DNA of 39,395 bases from Planctomycetota bacterium (GCA_024276705.1 JAJRWS010000431.1:1-39395); one strand, 5' to 3'. Shown: positions 16,319-24,862, counted from the stretch's first letter. Translations and numbers: made by a program. The notes: generated by a model from the sequence alone, not told the origin.

Positions 16319-18265
16319 TTATGGTTGCGACTTGGCGAGTGCTTGCCGAAGCCATTCCGTTAGAATGGGCGCACGCATGCCAGCCTTTTTTCCGTCCTGG
16401 ATGGCTGCTTCCAGGGAAAAGCCGTGCCGCCGGGCCCGGTAGAGAGCCCAGACATAGCCAACTCGGTTGGAACTGGCACAGTGCAGCAGCACATGGTTGC
16501 GGGGGGCGTCATCGAGCAGTGCCAAGATGGTTCGCAGTCCGTCCTGCGTGAGGGGCTCATGGTCAATGGGCACATGCACGTACTTCATGCCAGCTTTGTT
16601 CACCACGGCCAGTTCGTCGAACGCCAGTTTTTCCATCTCCGTGGAAGTGCATAGATTGATAACGGTTTGGATGCCCTGCCTGGCAAACATTTTGAAATCG
16701 GCTTCTTGGGGCTGGCCGCCAAAGTAGATCTTGCCACCGTATGTAGTCGCATTGGGCATGGCGCCAGAAACGATCGGCACGATTTTTCCTTCGGCTGACA
16801 AGGCCTGTGCCGTTTCGACAGGCTCGGTGGCGGGGAAATCGTCGATGAAAATATGAGTCACCTGGCGTTCTCCTTCGGGCAGGCGGCGATTGTAGGCGAG
16901 TTGTTTGCCATCGTGGCTCACGACCAAGGCAAAAGGGGCAGGCGTGCGGTCGGAAAGAATTCGGCTTTTACCAAATTGGGGTCCTGGCTGAACGTTGGTG
17001 ATGACTATGCGCGTTCCAGCCACGGTCACAATGGAGTCTCCGCTCGGATGCCACCGCACCTCGGGATCGACACCTCCTTTCAGGAAGGTGGCTTGGCGCG
17101 GTTTGCCGCCATGGGGAGAAATCAGAAAAACTTGCCAATCCCCCTGGTCGTCGTGCATGAAGAAAGCGATGTTCTTGCCATCGTGCGACGTCCGGACAAT
17201 GCCTTGGCAGCCTGGATGGCGACGTTGGTCCGAGTGAGTCAGGCGTCGCTGCACGGTGCCTTCCGGGGGCATCGGGAAAGTTAGGTCGGTCCCTGTCAGC
17301 GTGCCCAGTGGCCCTGGTTGGGTAAGGTCGTTGGGGATGTCGACCACGTAGAGTTCATCCAGGTCGTGGCCGGCATCGTCTCGGGTGGTGCCGATAAAGG
17401 CTCGGGCGAGTTGACGCTGGCCGCCGGTGCGTGGGTAGCCATGACGCCCCACCCAGCTATCTCCCGCTGCGTGAGAAATTTCATCGCTGCCAGGTTTCGG
17501 GTTGGGGACGACGACCACGCCCAATGCGGAAAATCCCGCAGCCTGGTTCGGAAACTGCTTCTTTTCGGCCACCGATAGAGGGTGCCCCAGTCGGGTCACC
17601 CCGATTGTCCGCAGAGTGAGATTTTGGCCAAGTGAACGCCCGTGGGCGGCCATGACCGCATCGTTGTAGGTGAAGCCCACCCATTTGCCATCGCCTGAAA
17701 ACTCATGCCGGTGGGTGCCCCCGCGCAGCGCTCCAGGCAGGTAGGGTGCCTGCGTATCACGCGCATCCGCTTGCTGCATGGTACCGCTACCATCTCCGGC
17801 GGCGATCACCCCAACACGGCGATATTGTTCGTATTGGTTTTCAGGCCCGGTTGGATGAAATGGGCCATGAATGAAGATGACTTCGTTACGGCAGTGCGAA
17901 TAGGAGGCAGCGCCTACTCCTGGGCCGAAGGAGTTGGGCTCGGGAGGCTGGTAGAGCGGGGTGATCTGACCCGTGGCGATTTCCACTTTGGCGATGAGGC
18001 GAGAGGCTCCAATTCCACCCTCCTCGGTCCGCGTGTCGAAGACGAGAAATCGATCGTCAGGTGAAAAATTGTCGTTATGATCCAGCTCATGATTGATCGG
18101 TTCGCTTGGTACCGGTGAGGCTTGAACTGAGCGATCCGGCCGCGGCGCGACGTGGGTAATCTGACGTTCCGTACCCGGGGCCGGCTCCATGAGATTTAGC
18201 AGTACGGCCATGATCGGTATCGCTTTCAGCCAGGATTCGAGCCCCCAGTTTTTGTAGTGCTTCAT
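16319..18265 (-). CDS. Secreted DUF3748 (YidR-like) propeller fused to a Cys-dependent phosphatase domain
   Basis: 648 residues. Seen: N-terminal hydrophobic signal (IPIMAVLLNLM, about 17-27). Residues about 55-490 form a TolB/YidR-like beta-propeller, with INHELDHNDNFSPDDRFLVF (about 57-76), GALRGGTHRHEFSGDGKWVG and VRTSHDGKNIAFF repeats. Residues about 510-645 resemble a dual-specificity or DUF442-type phosphatase: GGKIYFGGQPQEADF, INLCTS, and the P-loop HCASSNRVG (His 595, Cys 596, Arg 601), which matches HCxxxxxR. The signal sequence implies action outside the cytoplasm. Inference: the propeller binds a substrate or partner and the phosphatase acts on it. The fusion is in one frame with no sign of a sequencing join. 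Confidence 0.8.
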   Translation of the reverse strand: MKHYKNWGLESWLKAIPIMAVLLNLMEPAPGTERQITHVAPRPDRSVQASPVPSEPINHELDHNDNFSPDDRFLVFDTRTEEGGIGASRLIAKVEIATGQITPLYQPPEPNSFGPGVGAASYSHCRNEVIFIHGPFHPTGPENQYEQYRRVGVIAAGDGSGTMQQADARDTQAPYLPGALRGGTHRHEFSGDGKWVGFTYNDAVMAAHGRSLGQNLTLRTIGVTRLGHPLSVAEKKQFPNQAAGFSALGVVVVPNPKPGSDEISHAAGDSWVGRHGYPRTGGQRQLARAFIGTTRDDAGHDLDELYVVDIPNDLTQPGPLGTLTGTDLTFPMPPEGTVQRRLTHSDQRRHPGCQGIVRTSHDGKNIAFFMHDDQGDWQVFLISPHGGKPRQATFLKGGVDPEVRWHPSGDSIVTVAGTRIVITNVQPGPQFGKSRILSDRTPAPFALVVSHDGKQLAYNRRLPEGERQVTHIFIDDFPATEPVETAQALSAEGKIVPIVSGAMPNATTYGGKIYFGGQPQEADFKMFARQGIQTVINLCTSTEMEKLAFDELAVVNKAGMKYVHVPIDHEPLTQDGLRTILALLDDAPRNHVLLHCASSNRVGYVWALYRARRHGFSLEAAIQDGKKAGMRAPILTEWLRQALAKSQP

Positions 18266-18335
18266 AACGGCCCTCAGATTTCAAGGACTGAAAAATAACT
18301 CGAGGAGTTCGCCGGTCCGTGCTCAAACTCCTTTA

Positions 18336-18434
18336 GGATCGTTCGAGAAATAACTGGCATATTTCCAGGCCCCTCACCCTGCCCTCTCCCCAAAGGGGCG
18401 AGGGGACATCGGACAGTTATTTATTGAACGATCC
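18336..18434. repeat. 99-bp palindromic element with 21-bp terminal inverted repeats
   Basis: Arms 18336-18356 and 18414-18434 match at 19 of 21 positions and begin GGATCGTTC. The interior carries a C-rich stretch and an inner CCCC-AAA-GGGG hairpin. The right arm ends at the base before the stop codon of the ceramidase-like gene (18435). It lies between two leftward genes, so it may also act as a transcription-ending structure, but it looks like a MITE-type insertion. Confidence 0.85.
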
Positions 18435-19829
18435 CTACCGCAAAGCTGCTGCTATGGCTGGCATCAGGACATCTTCTACTTCCGGGGCCACCTTGGAAGC
18501 TCTGGGGCTGTCTTCATAGCCACCTTGCTGATAATGCTCCTTGAGGCAGATATAGCCAGGCGCATAATCACCATACGCGGCCACGGCGACAAAATGGTCG
18601 GGCAGCATCTTTTGGGCTGCTAGTTGGTATTCCACCACTGTCTCTGCCGGCAAATGGAGTATTCGGGCAGAGCCCAGTTTCAGGCAGGTGATGTCGATGG
18701 TGTCACCCGCCTGGCATCGCTGTAGCCAGGCCAGGTCGCGAGCCGCGGATTTTCGCTCTTTTTTATCAATTTTCGAATCGGTTAGCGTGGCAAGCAGTTT
18801 TTTTTCATCCAGATACTTTGAAACAGGCAGTTTGACGGGTACGACTTTCCAGCCGACGTCCGTGGCTGTAATCGGTTGTTTCTCCGTAGCCTGCCATGCT
18901 TTGGACATGCCTTCCGCCAGGCGGACCGCCAGACGCTGGCGGTTTTCCGGAGAGCCATCATTGTATTTGCCCGCGCCGATGTTACCGCCAGCACCGTTGA
19001 AATGAACGTGGCGCACGCCGTTGAGGGTCATTTCCCGCAGGAATCGCGCCATGCCGGGGAAATCGGGATTGGCGACACCGGTCAAATAATAGCTTTGCGG
19101 ATGTGTTGCGTAATAGGTCAGGACCACCAGGGGTGTCTGGTCGTTCCAGAAACTGATCGATTTGACCCACGGATCGATAATTCCTTCGGCCGCGGCCACC
19201 AGGTCGGGAGTCCGGCATGACGTGTAGCGGACTCCTCGTACTTTGCCATCGGGGCCCAGAATCCGCCGATTGGAGGCCACTTTTTCCACCTTGGCCTGGC
19301 CCAGCCCGAGGTGAGTGACTTGCTGAGGATGTTCCGCCGCGGCACGGGCAGCCGTGGCGACTTGCTGAATGGTCTTCCGGACAAAGGGGACGTCGCAAAG
19401 AATGCCACTGAGCCCTTGGTAGGCCAGGAGGGTTTCAGCACTCAGGTCACATACCGGCGCATCGTGTTGGTGCAGGGCGTGGACCGAGACACGCTGTACC
19501 GAAGTGCCCACGGCGTTCGCAATGGCTTGGCGCCATTGTTGATAGCCATCGTTGGCAATACCGATCCAATCGACCGCGCACAAAACGATTGGTTTGTCAC
19601 CGGTCAGCAACACAATCCCACGCGCGGTCAGTGGCATGGCAACCCGATCACACGTTTGGTAAGCCAGCGGACTGCCGATGGGTGGCGTGGCATCGACGAC
19701 AAAAGTGCCAATACGCAGCGTTGGCCCAATTTGCGATGGTGGCTGGGCCGCGGAAGTGATACGGGCCAGTGAGAAATTGGCCAAGGCTATAAACAGGAAG
19801 AGCAGAAAAGTTGGATGTCTTTTCGCCAT
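18435..19829 (-). CDS. Secreted neutral/alkaline ceramidase-like protein
   Basis: 464 residues from the ATG at 19829, which has AAGGAG about 10 bases upstream. The longer frame to 19943 adds 38 non-signal residues and was not used. Seen: signal peptide with a hydrophobic core (FLLFLFIALANFSLA) and a likely cut after SAA-Q (about 27). Then a ceramidase N-domain pattern: GTFVVDATPPIGSPL (about 42-56), ALHQHDAP with candidate zinc-binding His (about 118-125), THPQSYY, and HVHFNGAGGNIGAGKYNDGS (about 274-293). Neutral ceramidases hydrolyse the amide of ceramide. Planctomycetes carry many such paralogues whose substrates are unknown, so the family is well supported but the substrate is not. Confidence 0.8.
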   Translation of the reverse strand: MAKRHPTFLLFLFIALANFSLARITSAAQPPSQIGPTLRIGTFVVDATPPIGSPLAYQTCDRVAMPLTARGIVLLTGDKPIVLCAVDWIGIANDGYQQWRQAIANAVGTSVQRVSVHALHQHDAPVCDLSAETLLAYQGLSGILCDVPFVRKTIQQVATAARAAAEHPQQVTHLGLGQAKVEKVASNRRILGPDGKVRGVRYTSCRTPDLVAAAEGIIDPWVKSISFWNDQTPLVVLTYYATHPQSYYLTGVANPDFPGMARFLREMTLNGVRHVHFNGAGGNIGAGKYNDGSPENRQRLAVRLAEGMSKAWQATEKQPITATDVGWKVVPVKLPVSKYLDEKKLLATLTDSKIDKKERKSAARDLAWLQRCQAGDTIDITCLKLGSARILHLPAETVVEYQLAAQKMLPDHFVAVAAYGDYAPGYICLKEHYQQGGYEDSPRASKVAPEVEDVLMPAIAAALR

Positions 19830-20380
19830 GGTGTTGATTCTCCTTGCGAGTTGTTCCAAAGGCCGCCGGCAGCAACGAAAAATGAAGGGTGAGGACGAGG
19901 CCTGCCAGGTCTTTGATCGTAAAACACAGGGAGCCCCCTGCATGGCCTGGTGGCCATTTCATGCGTTTTGACGAACGATCCCCAATGAGAGAGTGTCACC
20001 CGGCAGGAGGGATTTGTCAAACGAATCCTGGTTGGCAGCCCCGGCTGTTTTCGCTAATCTCTCGACGCCCTGAGGATAAGGAATGCTTTAAAAATAACTT
20101 ACTACTTTGGAATAGCCATGGAGAAATATGCATACAGATGTTTGAAGTGTGATCGATGATTGCTGAACTGCTTTAGGATTCATCCTTCAGATCATCGATT
20201 CCCACATCTCACATCACCCATTCTCTTCCTCACCAGGAGGAAGGTTAACGCAACTTTGTATGGAAATGCTGAAGTTATTGATGAGCCGTCCCTAAGGGGG
20301 GGGAATCCGGGTACCACAGCCCTGCCCTGAAAGGAGCCGCCCCCCCCGAATCACAACTGTTTTTTTGGGTTACTTGTGCG

Positions 20381-20455
20381 AAAATCCAAAGCTACAGCTG
20401 CGCGGTCGCACTCCATAATATGGAGTGCTGCGGCGCAGCCGTAGCTTTGGATTTT
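20381..20455. repeat. 75-bp near-perfect palindrome
   Basis: Arms of 37 bases (20381-20417 and 20419-20455) around a single central base; 33 of 37 positions are complementary. The ends read AAAATCCAAAGCTAC and GTAGCTTTGGATTTT. It could form a very long hairpin or cruciform. It does not encode a recognisable protein. Confidence 0.9.
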
Positions 20456-20562
20456 TTACGCATTCGCAACGTTGAACTCCAGCCCTTCGATGGAACCCAA
20501 AGGAGCTCCTGGCTGACTTGGGCAACCAGTTGATCGTCTTAGGCCATCGTTCGCTCCGCCGT

Positions 20563-20634
20563 GCGCTTGCGTCCACCCGCCAAACGAATCTTTAGCTCTG
20601 CAGCGCGCTTGCGTCCTTCCGCCAAACGAATCTT
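20563..20634. repeat. Two-copy direct repeat, 42-bp period
   Basis: Units at 20563-20592 and 20605-20634 match at 28 of 30 bases (GCGCTTGCGTCC ... CCGCCAAACGAATCTT). No gene is supported over it. Confidence 0.8.
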
Positions 20635-20714
20635 GGTTGGCTGCCGCGCACTGAGCGAACCATACCACCAAGGGCAACTCGCGGCATCCAACCAAGTTCG
20701 GCTTGGCGCAATAT

Positions 20715-21458
20715 TTATGCTACCAGATGCAAAGCGCCGCGTGTTTCTACAACGCCAGTCAGGAATTCCTCAAAAATTCTCATGTCCAATGCGGAGGCCG
20801 TATCGGACTCTGGATGGAATTGAGTGCCAAATGCAAACCAATCGGGCATGGTGCTCTCAATCGCTTCGATCACGCCATCTGGGCAACGGGCGGTAATAGC
20901 AAACCCGGGTGCTACTTCATCCACGGCCATGTGGTGCATGCTGTTGACTCTCAATTCGCCATCGCCATAGACGCGATCCATGATCGATCCTGGTGCCAGT
21001 TCCAGGGTATGTCGATGGGCCGGGTCGAGGGGATCGCGGTGCGGTAGTGCGCTGGGTAAATCTTCCGGAATGTGCAGTAACAGATTGCCACCTTGCGAAA
21101 CGTTGAGAAGTTGCATTCCTGCCCCCACGCCAAAGGTGGGCAATCGCCGGTCCGCGGCCACCCGAACCAGACAGCGATCGAATGCTTCACGGCGTTGATC
21201 CTGCAGTCGTACCGTGGGGTGAAGCATCCAGCCATCCCGTCGAGGGTCCAGGTCGGCGCCGCCCACGAGCAGCACGCCATCGAGTCGGTCGAGGATGTCG
21301 TGGACATCTTGCTCACTCTCATAGGGAGGAATGAGTATTGGCAATCCGCCTGCTTTAAGAATAGCGTCATAGTAGCCAGCAGCCACGTACGAATAAGCCG
21401 GCACATCCTGTTTGGCTGTTCGATAATCCGCGTTCATGCCGATCAATGGCTTGGTCAT
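20715..21458 (-). CDS. Class I glutamine amidotransferase-fold (peptidase C26/PuuD-like) protein lacking the catalytic Cys
   Basis: 247 residues from the ATG at 21458 (MTKPLIGMNADYR), with GGGAG about 11 bases upstream. The family includes gamma-glutamyl-GABA hydrolase PuuD. Seen: AGGLPILIPP, DGVLLVGGADLDPRRDG (about 60-76), an HRHTLEL segment, VNSMHHMAVDEVAPGF and TQFHPESD, which keeps the His and Glu of the triad. The nucleophile elbow, normally GICRG, reads GVGAG in TFGVGAGMQLLNV, so the Cys is Gly and the neighbouring Arg is Ala. The frame is otherwise intact, so the gene is likely expressed but not a classical hydrolase. A non-enzymatic or altered role is inferred. Confidence 0.85.
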   Translation of the reverse strand: MTKPLIGMNADYRTAKQDVPAYSYVAAGYYDAILKAGGLPILIPPYESEQDVHDILDRLDGVLLVGGADLDPRRDGWMLHPTVRLQDQRREAFDRCLVRVAADRRLPTFGVGAGMQLLNVSQGGNLLLHIPEDLPSALPHRDPLDPAHRHTLELAPGSIMDRVYGDGELRVNSMHHMAVDEVAPGFAITARCPDGVIEAIESTMPDWFAFGTQFHPESDTASALDMRIFEEFLTGVVETRGALHLVA

Positions 21459-22110
21459 CTTTTTGCACTCCCTTTTCTGGCACCTCATTGGGTACCGGCA
21501 CAGTTTTCACGCAAAGTTGGCGAGGTTGCGTTACGGGCATCGATCCTGATAGTCATGGGCGGTTTTGGCGGAATGGCAACTTGGCGGTAAGGCCCTGGCC
21601 GTTACGCGATACGCTGCCCTTTACCAAACCACCCAAAATTGGAATCATCCAGCAAAAGTAAAAGGAATGGTTCCAAGCAGAGAACCATGCAGGAAAACGA
21701 ATAAGGCGGACGAAACCACTAACATGGTAGCGTTAGTGTTGCCGTGCCTTCCCTGGCACCTGCTTCCCACCGGATGTTCTCAGGTGGAAATCTTTGAATG
21801 GAGGCTGAATAATCCGGTTTGCTTCGTCGTGGAAGTATCCACGTGAAGGCATTCACGGATGAAGTCTTTCACCGAGAATGGGTCGGATCGATTTCCTTAT
21901 CGTATGGCCTCGTACTCCTTGTGATGGGTGGCCGTGTCACGCAGCCGGTGGGAAATGCAAATCGCAGAATGAGAATGTAGGTAATTTCACGCTCAAAGCA
22001 AGTCGGTGGCATATTTTGCGTGCCTGGCGTTGTGCTAGCACAAGATGGCGGATTTTTCGAATGGCTAACAAGCTGGACACCGATGCACCCACAGCTCATT
22101 GGCTCTCCCA
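21459..22110. other. Intergenic region between the C26-like and CPBP genes
   Basis: 652 bases between two leftward genes. A hairpin (ACTAAC...GTTAGT) lies near 21717-21737. Open frames of 70-90 codons exist on both strands, but none shows a motif or ribosome site. I see no RNA gene. Confidence 0.4.
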
Positions 22111-22830
22111 CTAGAAAACAAGATCGTAGCCAATGACAAAGATGGCCGCATCGATCAACGCATGGCTCAACCAAGGGCCCCACAGAGTTCGGTGCCGGTG
22201 ATACAGCCACGCCCAATAGGCGCCACCGATTGCTACTCCCAGAGAAAGCAACCAGGTGAGTGGCGAGGTCCAGCCAAAAAATGCGGAAAGTACGACCACA
22301 TGATGCGTCATGAATCCCAAAGAGGAGATGAGAATTGCCAGGAAGGTTGCCAGGAGATTGTCGAGCTGGCGAAACACGAACCAGCGCCAATAATACTCCT
22401 CCAGCCAGGAGTGGATGATCGAATAAAAAACGGCCATCGCGATGTACCGTCCCTGGCTTCCCATTCCCACGGCGGCAATCTTCGCACCGATCCGGGCTGC
22501 CGGCTCCTGGAAAAGAGGCAACGAACGGAGTACGCCATGGTACAACATGACCATGGCCGCCAGTACGGCCAGCCCAAAAGCTCCACCGAGCAAAAGGCTT
22601 TGGCGAGTCGCTCCAGGTTGCATGTTCCATTTCGGCCGACTTTTCAATATCACGGCTACCCAGAACAGAGGGAATAGAAATTGAACTCCCTTGGCCACCG
22701 CGTAGGCGATCTGTTGTACACCGCTTTCGTATTGGGCCGCCCAGACAAAATAGACCAACGTCACCACGGTTGGCAGCAGCAAGGCAAAGACGGTGGCCAG
22801 CCAGTCATTCCGTTGAGTGTTGTTTGGCAT
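22111..22830 (-). CDS. CPBP-family intramembrane metalloprotease
   Basis: 239 residues with about six hydrophobic segments. Seen: the three CPBP (Abi/Rce1-like) motifs in order: SWLEEYYWRWFVFRQL with the paired Glu (about 142-157), FMTHHVVVL with the conserved His (about 174-182), and GPWLSHALIDAAIF (about 218-231). These residues form the metal site of Rce1-type proteases in the membrane. Bacterial members cleave membrane or prenylated substrates, or act in bacteriocin immunity; the substrate here is unknown. The start codon lacks a Shine-Dalgarno and is preceded at 7 bases by five heptamer repeats. The ABC permease gene lies just upstream in the same direction. Confidence 0.9.
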   Translation of the reverse strand: MPNNTQRNDWLATVFALLLPTVVTLVYFVWAAQYESGVQQIAYAVAKGVQFLFPLFWVAVILKSRPKWNMQPGATRQSLLLGGAFGLAVLAAMVMLYHGVLRSLPLFQEPAARIGAKIAAVGMGSQGRYIAMAVFYSIIHSWLEEYYWRWFVFRQLDNLLATFLAILISSLGFMTHHVVVLSAFFGWTSPLTWLLSLGVAIGGAYWAWLYHRHRTLWGPWLSHALIDAAIFVIGYDLVF

Positions 22831-22837
22831 GGGAAGA

Positions 22838-22872
22838 AGTGGGCAGTGGGCAGTGGGCAGTGGGCAGTGGGC
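22838..22872 (-). repeat. 7-bp tandem repeat (GCCCACT)5 before the CPBP start codon
   Basis: Five perfect 7-bp units. Read in the gene direction they are GCCCACT and end 7 bases before the ATG of the CPBP gene, in the place where a ribosome site would be expected. Confidence 0.9.
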
Positions 22873-22908
22873 AGACCTCGCCCACCGGTTCGCGTTACTC
22901 GCGCCTCT

Positions 22909-24399
22909 TTACGCCAGATCGCGGTCTTCGAACAGGATCAGCGCTACCAGCATCGCTGCGGTGCAGTAAAGGATGCTGTAGAGCAGAGCGGTCAGCAGGT
23001 ATGCGCTGGGTACCACCGAGGAGCCGGCGATGGCCCCCTCGATTTCAAAGTGGTCCAGTACGGGCAACACAATGGCAATCAAACGCCCCACGAAACGGAC
23101 GAAGACAATTTCGCCCACCGACGATTTGACGATCAACGCGGCCAGATGCCCCAGTACGTAAATCGAGCCGCACAGAATCAGGTTGGGCAACATCGACAAG
23201 CGTGTTGATACGGCTACGCTGATCGCGGCCAGAATGGCGGCCTCGAAAAAAGCCAGTACCAGTCCAGGCACGATCCGGACGACTTCTTCATAACAGGCTT
23301 GCCATTGCGGCACGGATTTGGCCGATTCTCGCGCATCGTACACGACTTTGTACGACACCGTAAATAGAAACACCAATCCCAGCACGATGAACAGCAAGAC
23401 GATGGGCCACAGTATCCCCAAAAATTTACCCAGGATAAACTGCCGTCTTCCCACCGGTTTGGAGAGAACCGTCAATGCCGTGCGGCCATCGATTTCTTCC
23501 GCGACCGAAACGCTGGCCGTCCACAGGGCGACCAGGATGGCCAGTACCTTGATAGTGGTCATGCCTGAGATTTTCAGCATCTTCACGTCTTCCCCGAACG
23601 TATTGTAGGGGATGTAAACGTAGGCTATCAGAGCGACGACGCCGACCACCAGCAGGAGCAGATAAATGGGTTGGGACATCGCCTCCTTGGCCGTGGCGGT
23701 GGCGATGACCGAAAGCTTGGGGGCGAACAGACGGATTAAAAAATAGAGCCCATAGAGGCCGATCACTCCCAAGGCTGCGGTCCGCAGTTGATGGACTTCG
23801 GGCATTTCGACATCGGTTTTAATCCTGATCTGGACCACCGTGGGCAAATCGCTTTCGTTGGTCACGTAAAGCTGATCGACCAGCCCCTCGAATCCTCGCG
23901 GCAGATTGCTACCGGGTCTCCAGTGATAGGGTTGTCCTCCCTCGATCTGGAGCAACGGTTCGCTAAACCCTTTCTTAGGCTCGGTGTTGACCGCGACATC
24001 CTGCTCGCTTTCGAGGAAGTAGTCCTGAAGCTCATCGGCCCGAAAGGAGGCAGAGACCGGTATGTCGCTGCTGCGTTCAGGAACCGTTATTTCAAAATTT
24101 TGTGTACCTACTCCAACGTCCCCAAAAAGTTTCGCTACGTTAGGAAGCCGCGCAAGTGAATTCAGCATGCGCCCGACCGGCATGACCGGGCTGGCCAGCA
24201 GTGCCAGGGCCACCAAAGCGATCAATACGTACGAAATGGGTTGCAAAACACCTTCGCGAACGATTCCCAGGACCGCTTTTCCGGCGCGTCGGTTGGCGAG
24301 CCAGAGGATGGCCCACAGCATCACCAGAATGCTCGCGCCCAGAGTGGCCCCAACGGCGAACAGCCAAATGGGGGTTAACCAAATTGAGAGATTGGACAT
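22909..24399 (-). CDS. ABC-2-type transporter permease
   Basis: 496 residues from the ATG at 24399 (MSNLSIWLTP); the upstream extension (LNPQLSTN) is translated tandem repeat. Seen: two N-terminal membrane segments (about 10-30 and 50-70), a ~150-residue hydrophilic domain, then about six further membrane segments. Between them is the ABC-2 permease signature EEIDGRTALTVLSKPVGRRQF (about 322-342), here a 21-residue span with key residues E, R, L and P. ABC-2 permeases of this type often act with an ATPase in gliding or nitrous-oxide-reductase-like export systems. No ATPase partner is in the window, which is odd for this class. It is followed after 78 bases by the CPBP protease gene. Confidence 0.85.
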   Translation of the reverse strand: MSNLSIWLTPIWLFAVGATLGASILVMLWAILWLANRRAGKAVLGIVREGVLQPISYVLIALVALALLASPVMPVGRMLNSLARLPNVAKLFGDVGVGTQNFEITVPERSSDIPVSASFRADELQDYFLESEQDVAVNTEPKKGFSEPLLQIEGGQPYHWRPGSNLPRGFEGLVDQLYVTNESDLPTVVQIRIKTDVEMPEVHQLRTAALGVIGLYGLYFLIRLFAPKLSVIATATAKEAMSQPIYLLLLVVGVVALIAYVYIPYNTFGEDVKMLKISGMTTIKVLAILVALWTASVSVAEEIDGRTALTVLSKPVGRRQFILGKFLGILWPIVLLFIVLGLVFLFTVSYKVVYDARESAKSVPQWQACYEEVVRIVPGLVLAFFEAAILAAISVAVSTRLSMLPNLILCGSIYVLGHLAALIVKSSVGEIVFVRFVGRLIAIVLPVLDHFEIEGAIAGSSVVPSAYLLTALLYSILYCTAAMLVALILFEDRDLA

Positions 24400-24403
24400 G
24401 TTC

Positions 24404-24431
24404 GTTGAAAGTTGAGGGTTGAGAGTTGAAG
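24404..24431 (-). repeat. 7-bp imperfect tandem repeat (TCAAC-based) before the ABC permease start
   Basis: Four 7-bp units of the form GTTGARR on the plus strand, i.e. YYTCAAC in the gene direction. They end 4 bases before the start codon at 24399. No Shine-Dalgarno is present. Confidence 0.8.
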
Positions 24432-24464
24432 GGCTTAGCCCCTTTTCCATATACTATGCCAGAT

Positions 24465-24734
24465 TTAGATGCGGATTTCAAAGGTGGAGAATTCGCCGGT
24501 GGCCGGTTGCTTGCTGCAATGAAACGATCGGATATGCCTGGAGAGGCGCTCCGCCAGGTCTTCTTGGAAACGGTCGAGTTCGGTCGGGTCTCCCTCTATT
24601 TGCATCTGGACTCGCCCATCGGGCAGATTTCGAACGTATCCGACGACCTGGTGGTTTGCCGCAATCGAACGGGTTGACCAGCGGAAACCAACTCCCTGCA
24701 CGTTCCCAGAGTAAATGATATTACGACGTTCCAC
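24465..24734 (-). CDS. acyP: Acylphosphatase
   Basis: 89 residues, the normal length for the family, which hydrolyses acyl phosphates in the cytoplasm. Seen: YSGNVQGVGFRWST (about 8-21) with the phosphate-binding loop and catalytic Arg (in GVGFRW), and GYVRNLPDGRVQMQIEG (about 32-48) with the catalytic Asn. The start is GTG at 24734. It lies 34 bases upstream of the ABC permease heptamer repeat, in the same direction, so co-transcription is possible. No frameshift. Confidence 0.95.
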   Translation of the reverse strand: MERRNIIYSGNVQGVGFRWSTRSIAANHQVVGYVRNLPDGRVQMQIEGDPTELDRFQEDLAERLSRHIRSFHCSKQPATGEFSTFEIRI

Positions 24735-24862
24735 GGATCATCCAGCCTGTATATTTGTGCCTGTAAACTACCTGCCATGCTGAGTACGTGATTTTCTTTC
24801 GGCTGCCCCATAGGAGCGACACAAAAATAACTTCGGTAAATGGTGGTGTTCTGGTAATGCTG

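Larger units (their letters stand above)
19830..20714. other. 885-base gap rich in palindromes and repeats
   Basis: No convincing gene. It contains an ATCGATGAT...ATCATCGAT inverted pair (about 20151-20206), a run of eight G (20296-20303) facing eight C (20340-20347), a 75-bp palindrome (20381-20455) and a 42-bp-period tandem repeat (20563-20634). Small frames across the tandem repeat have biased residue content and no recognisable motif. Confidence 0.5.

Noticed and set aside
20456-20695. 79-codon minus-strand frame across the 42-bp tandem repeat
   Set aside because: Its repeated residues come from the DNA repeat; no start context or family match.
21565-21846. 93-codon plus-strand frame in the gap before the CPBP gene
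   Set aside because: No ribosome site, no motif, biased composition.
22099-22677. 192-codon frame antisense to the CPBP gene
   Set aside because: Shadow of a gene with all three CPBP motifs on the other strand.
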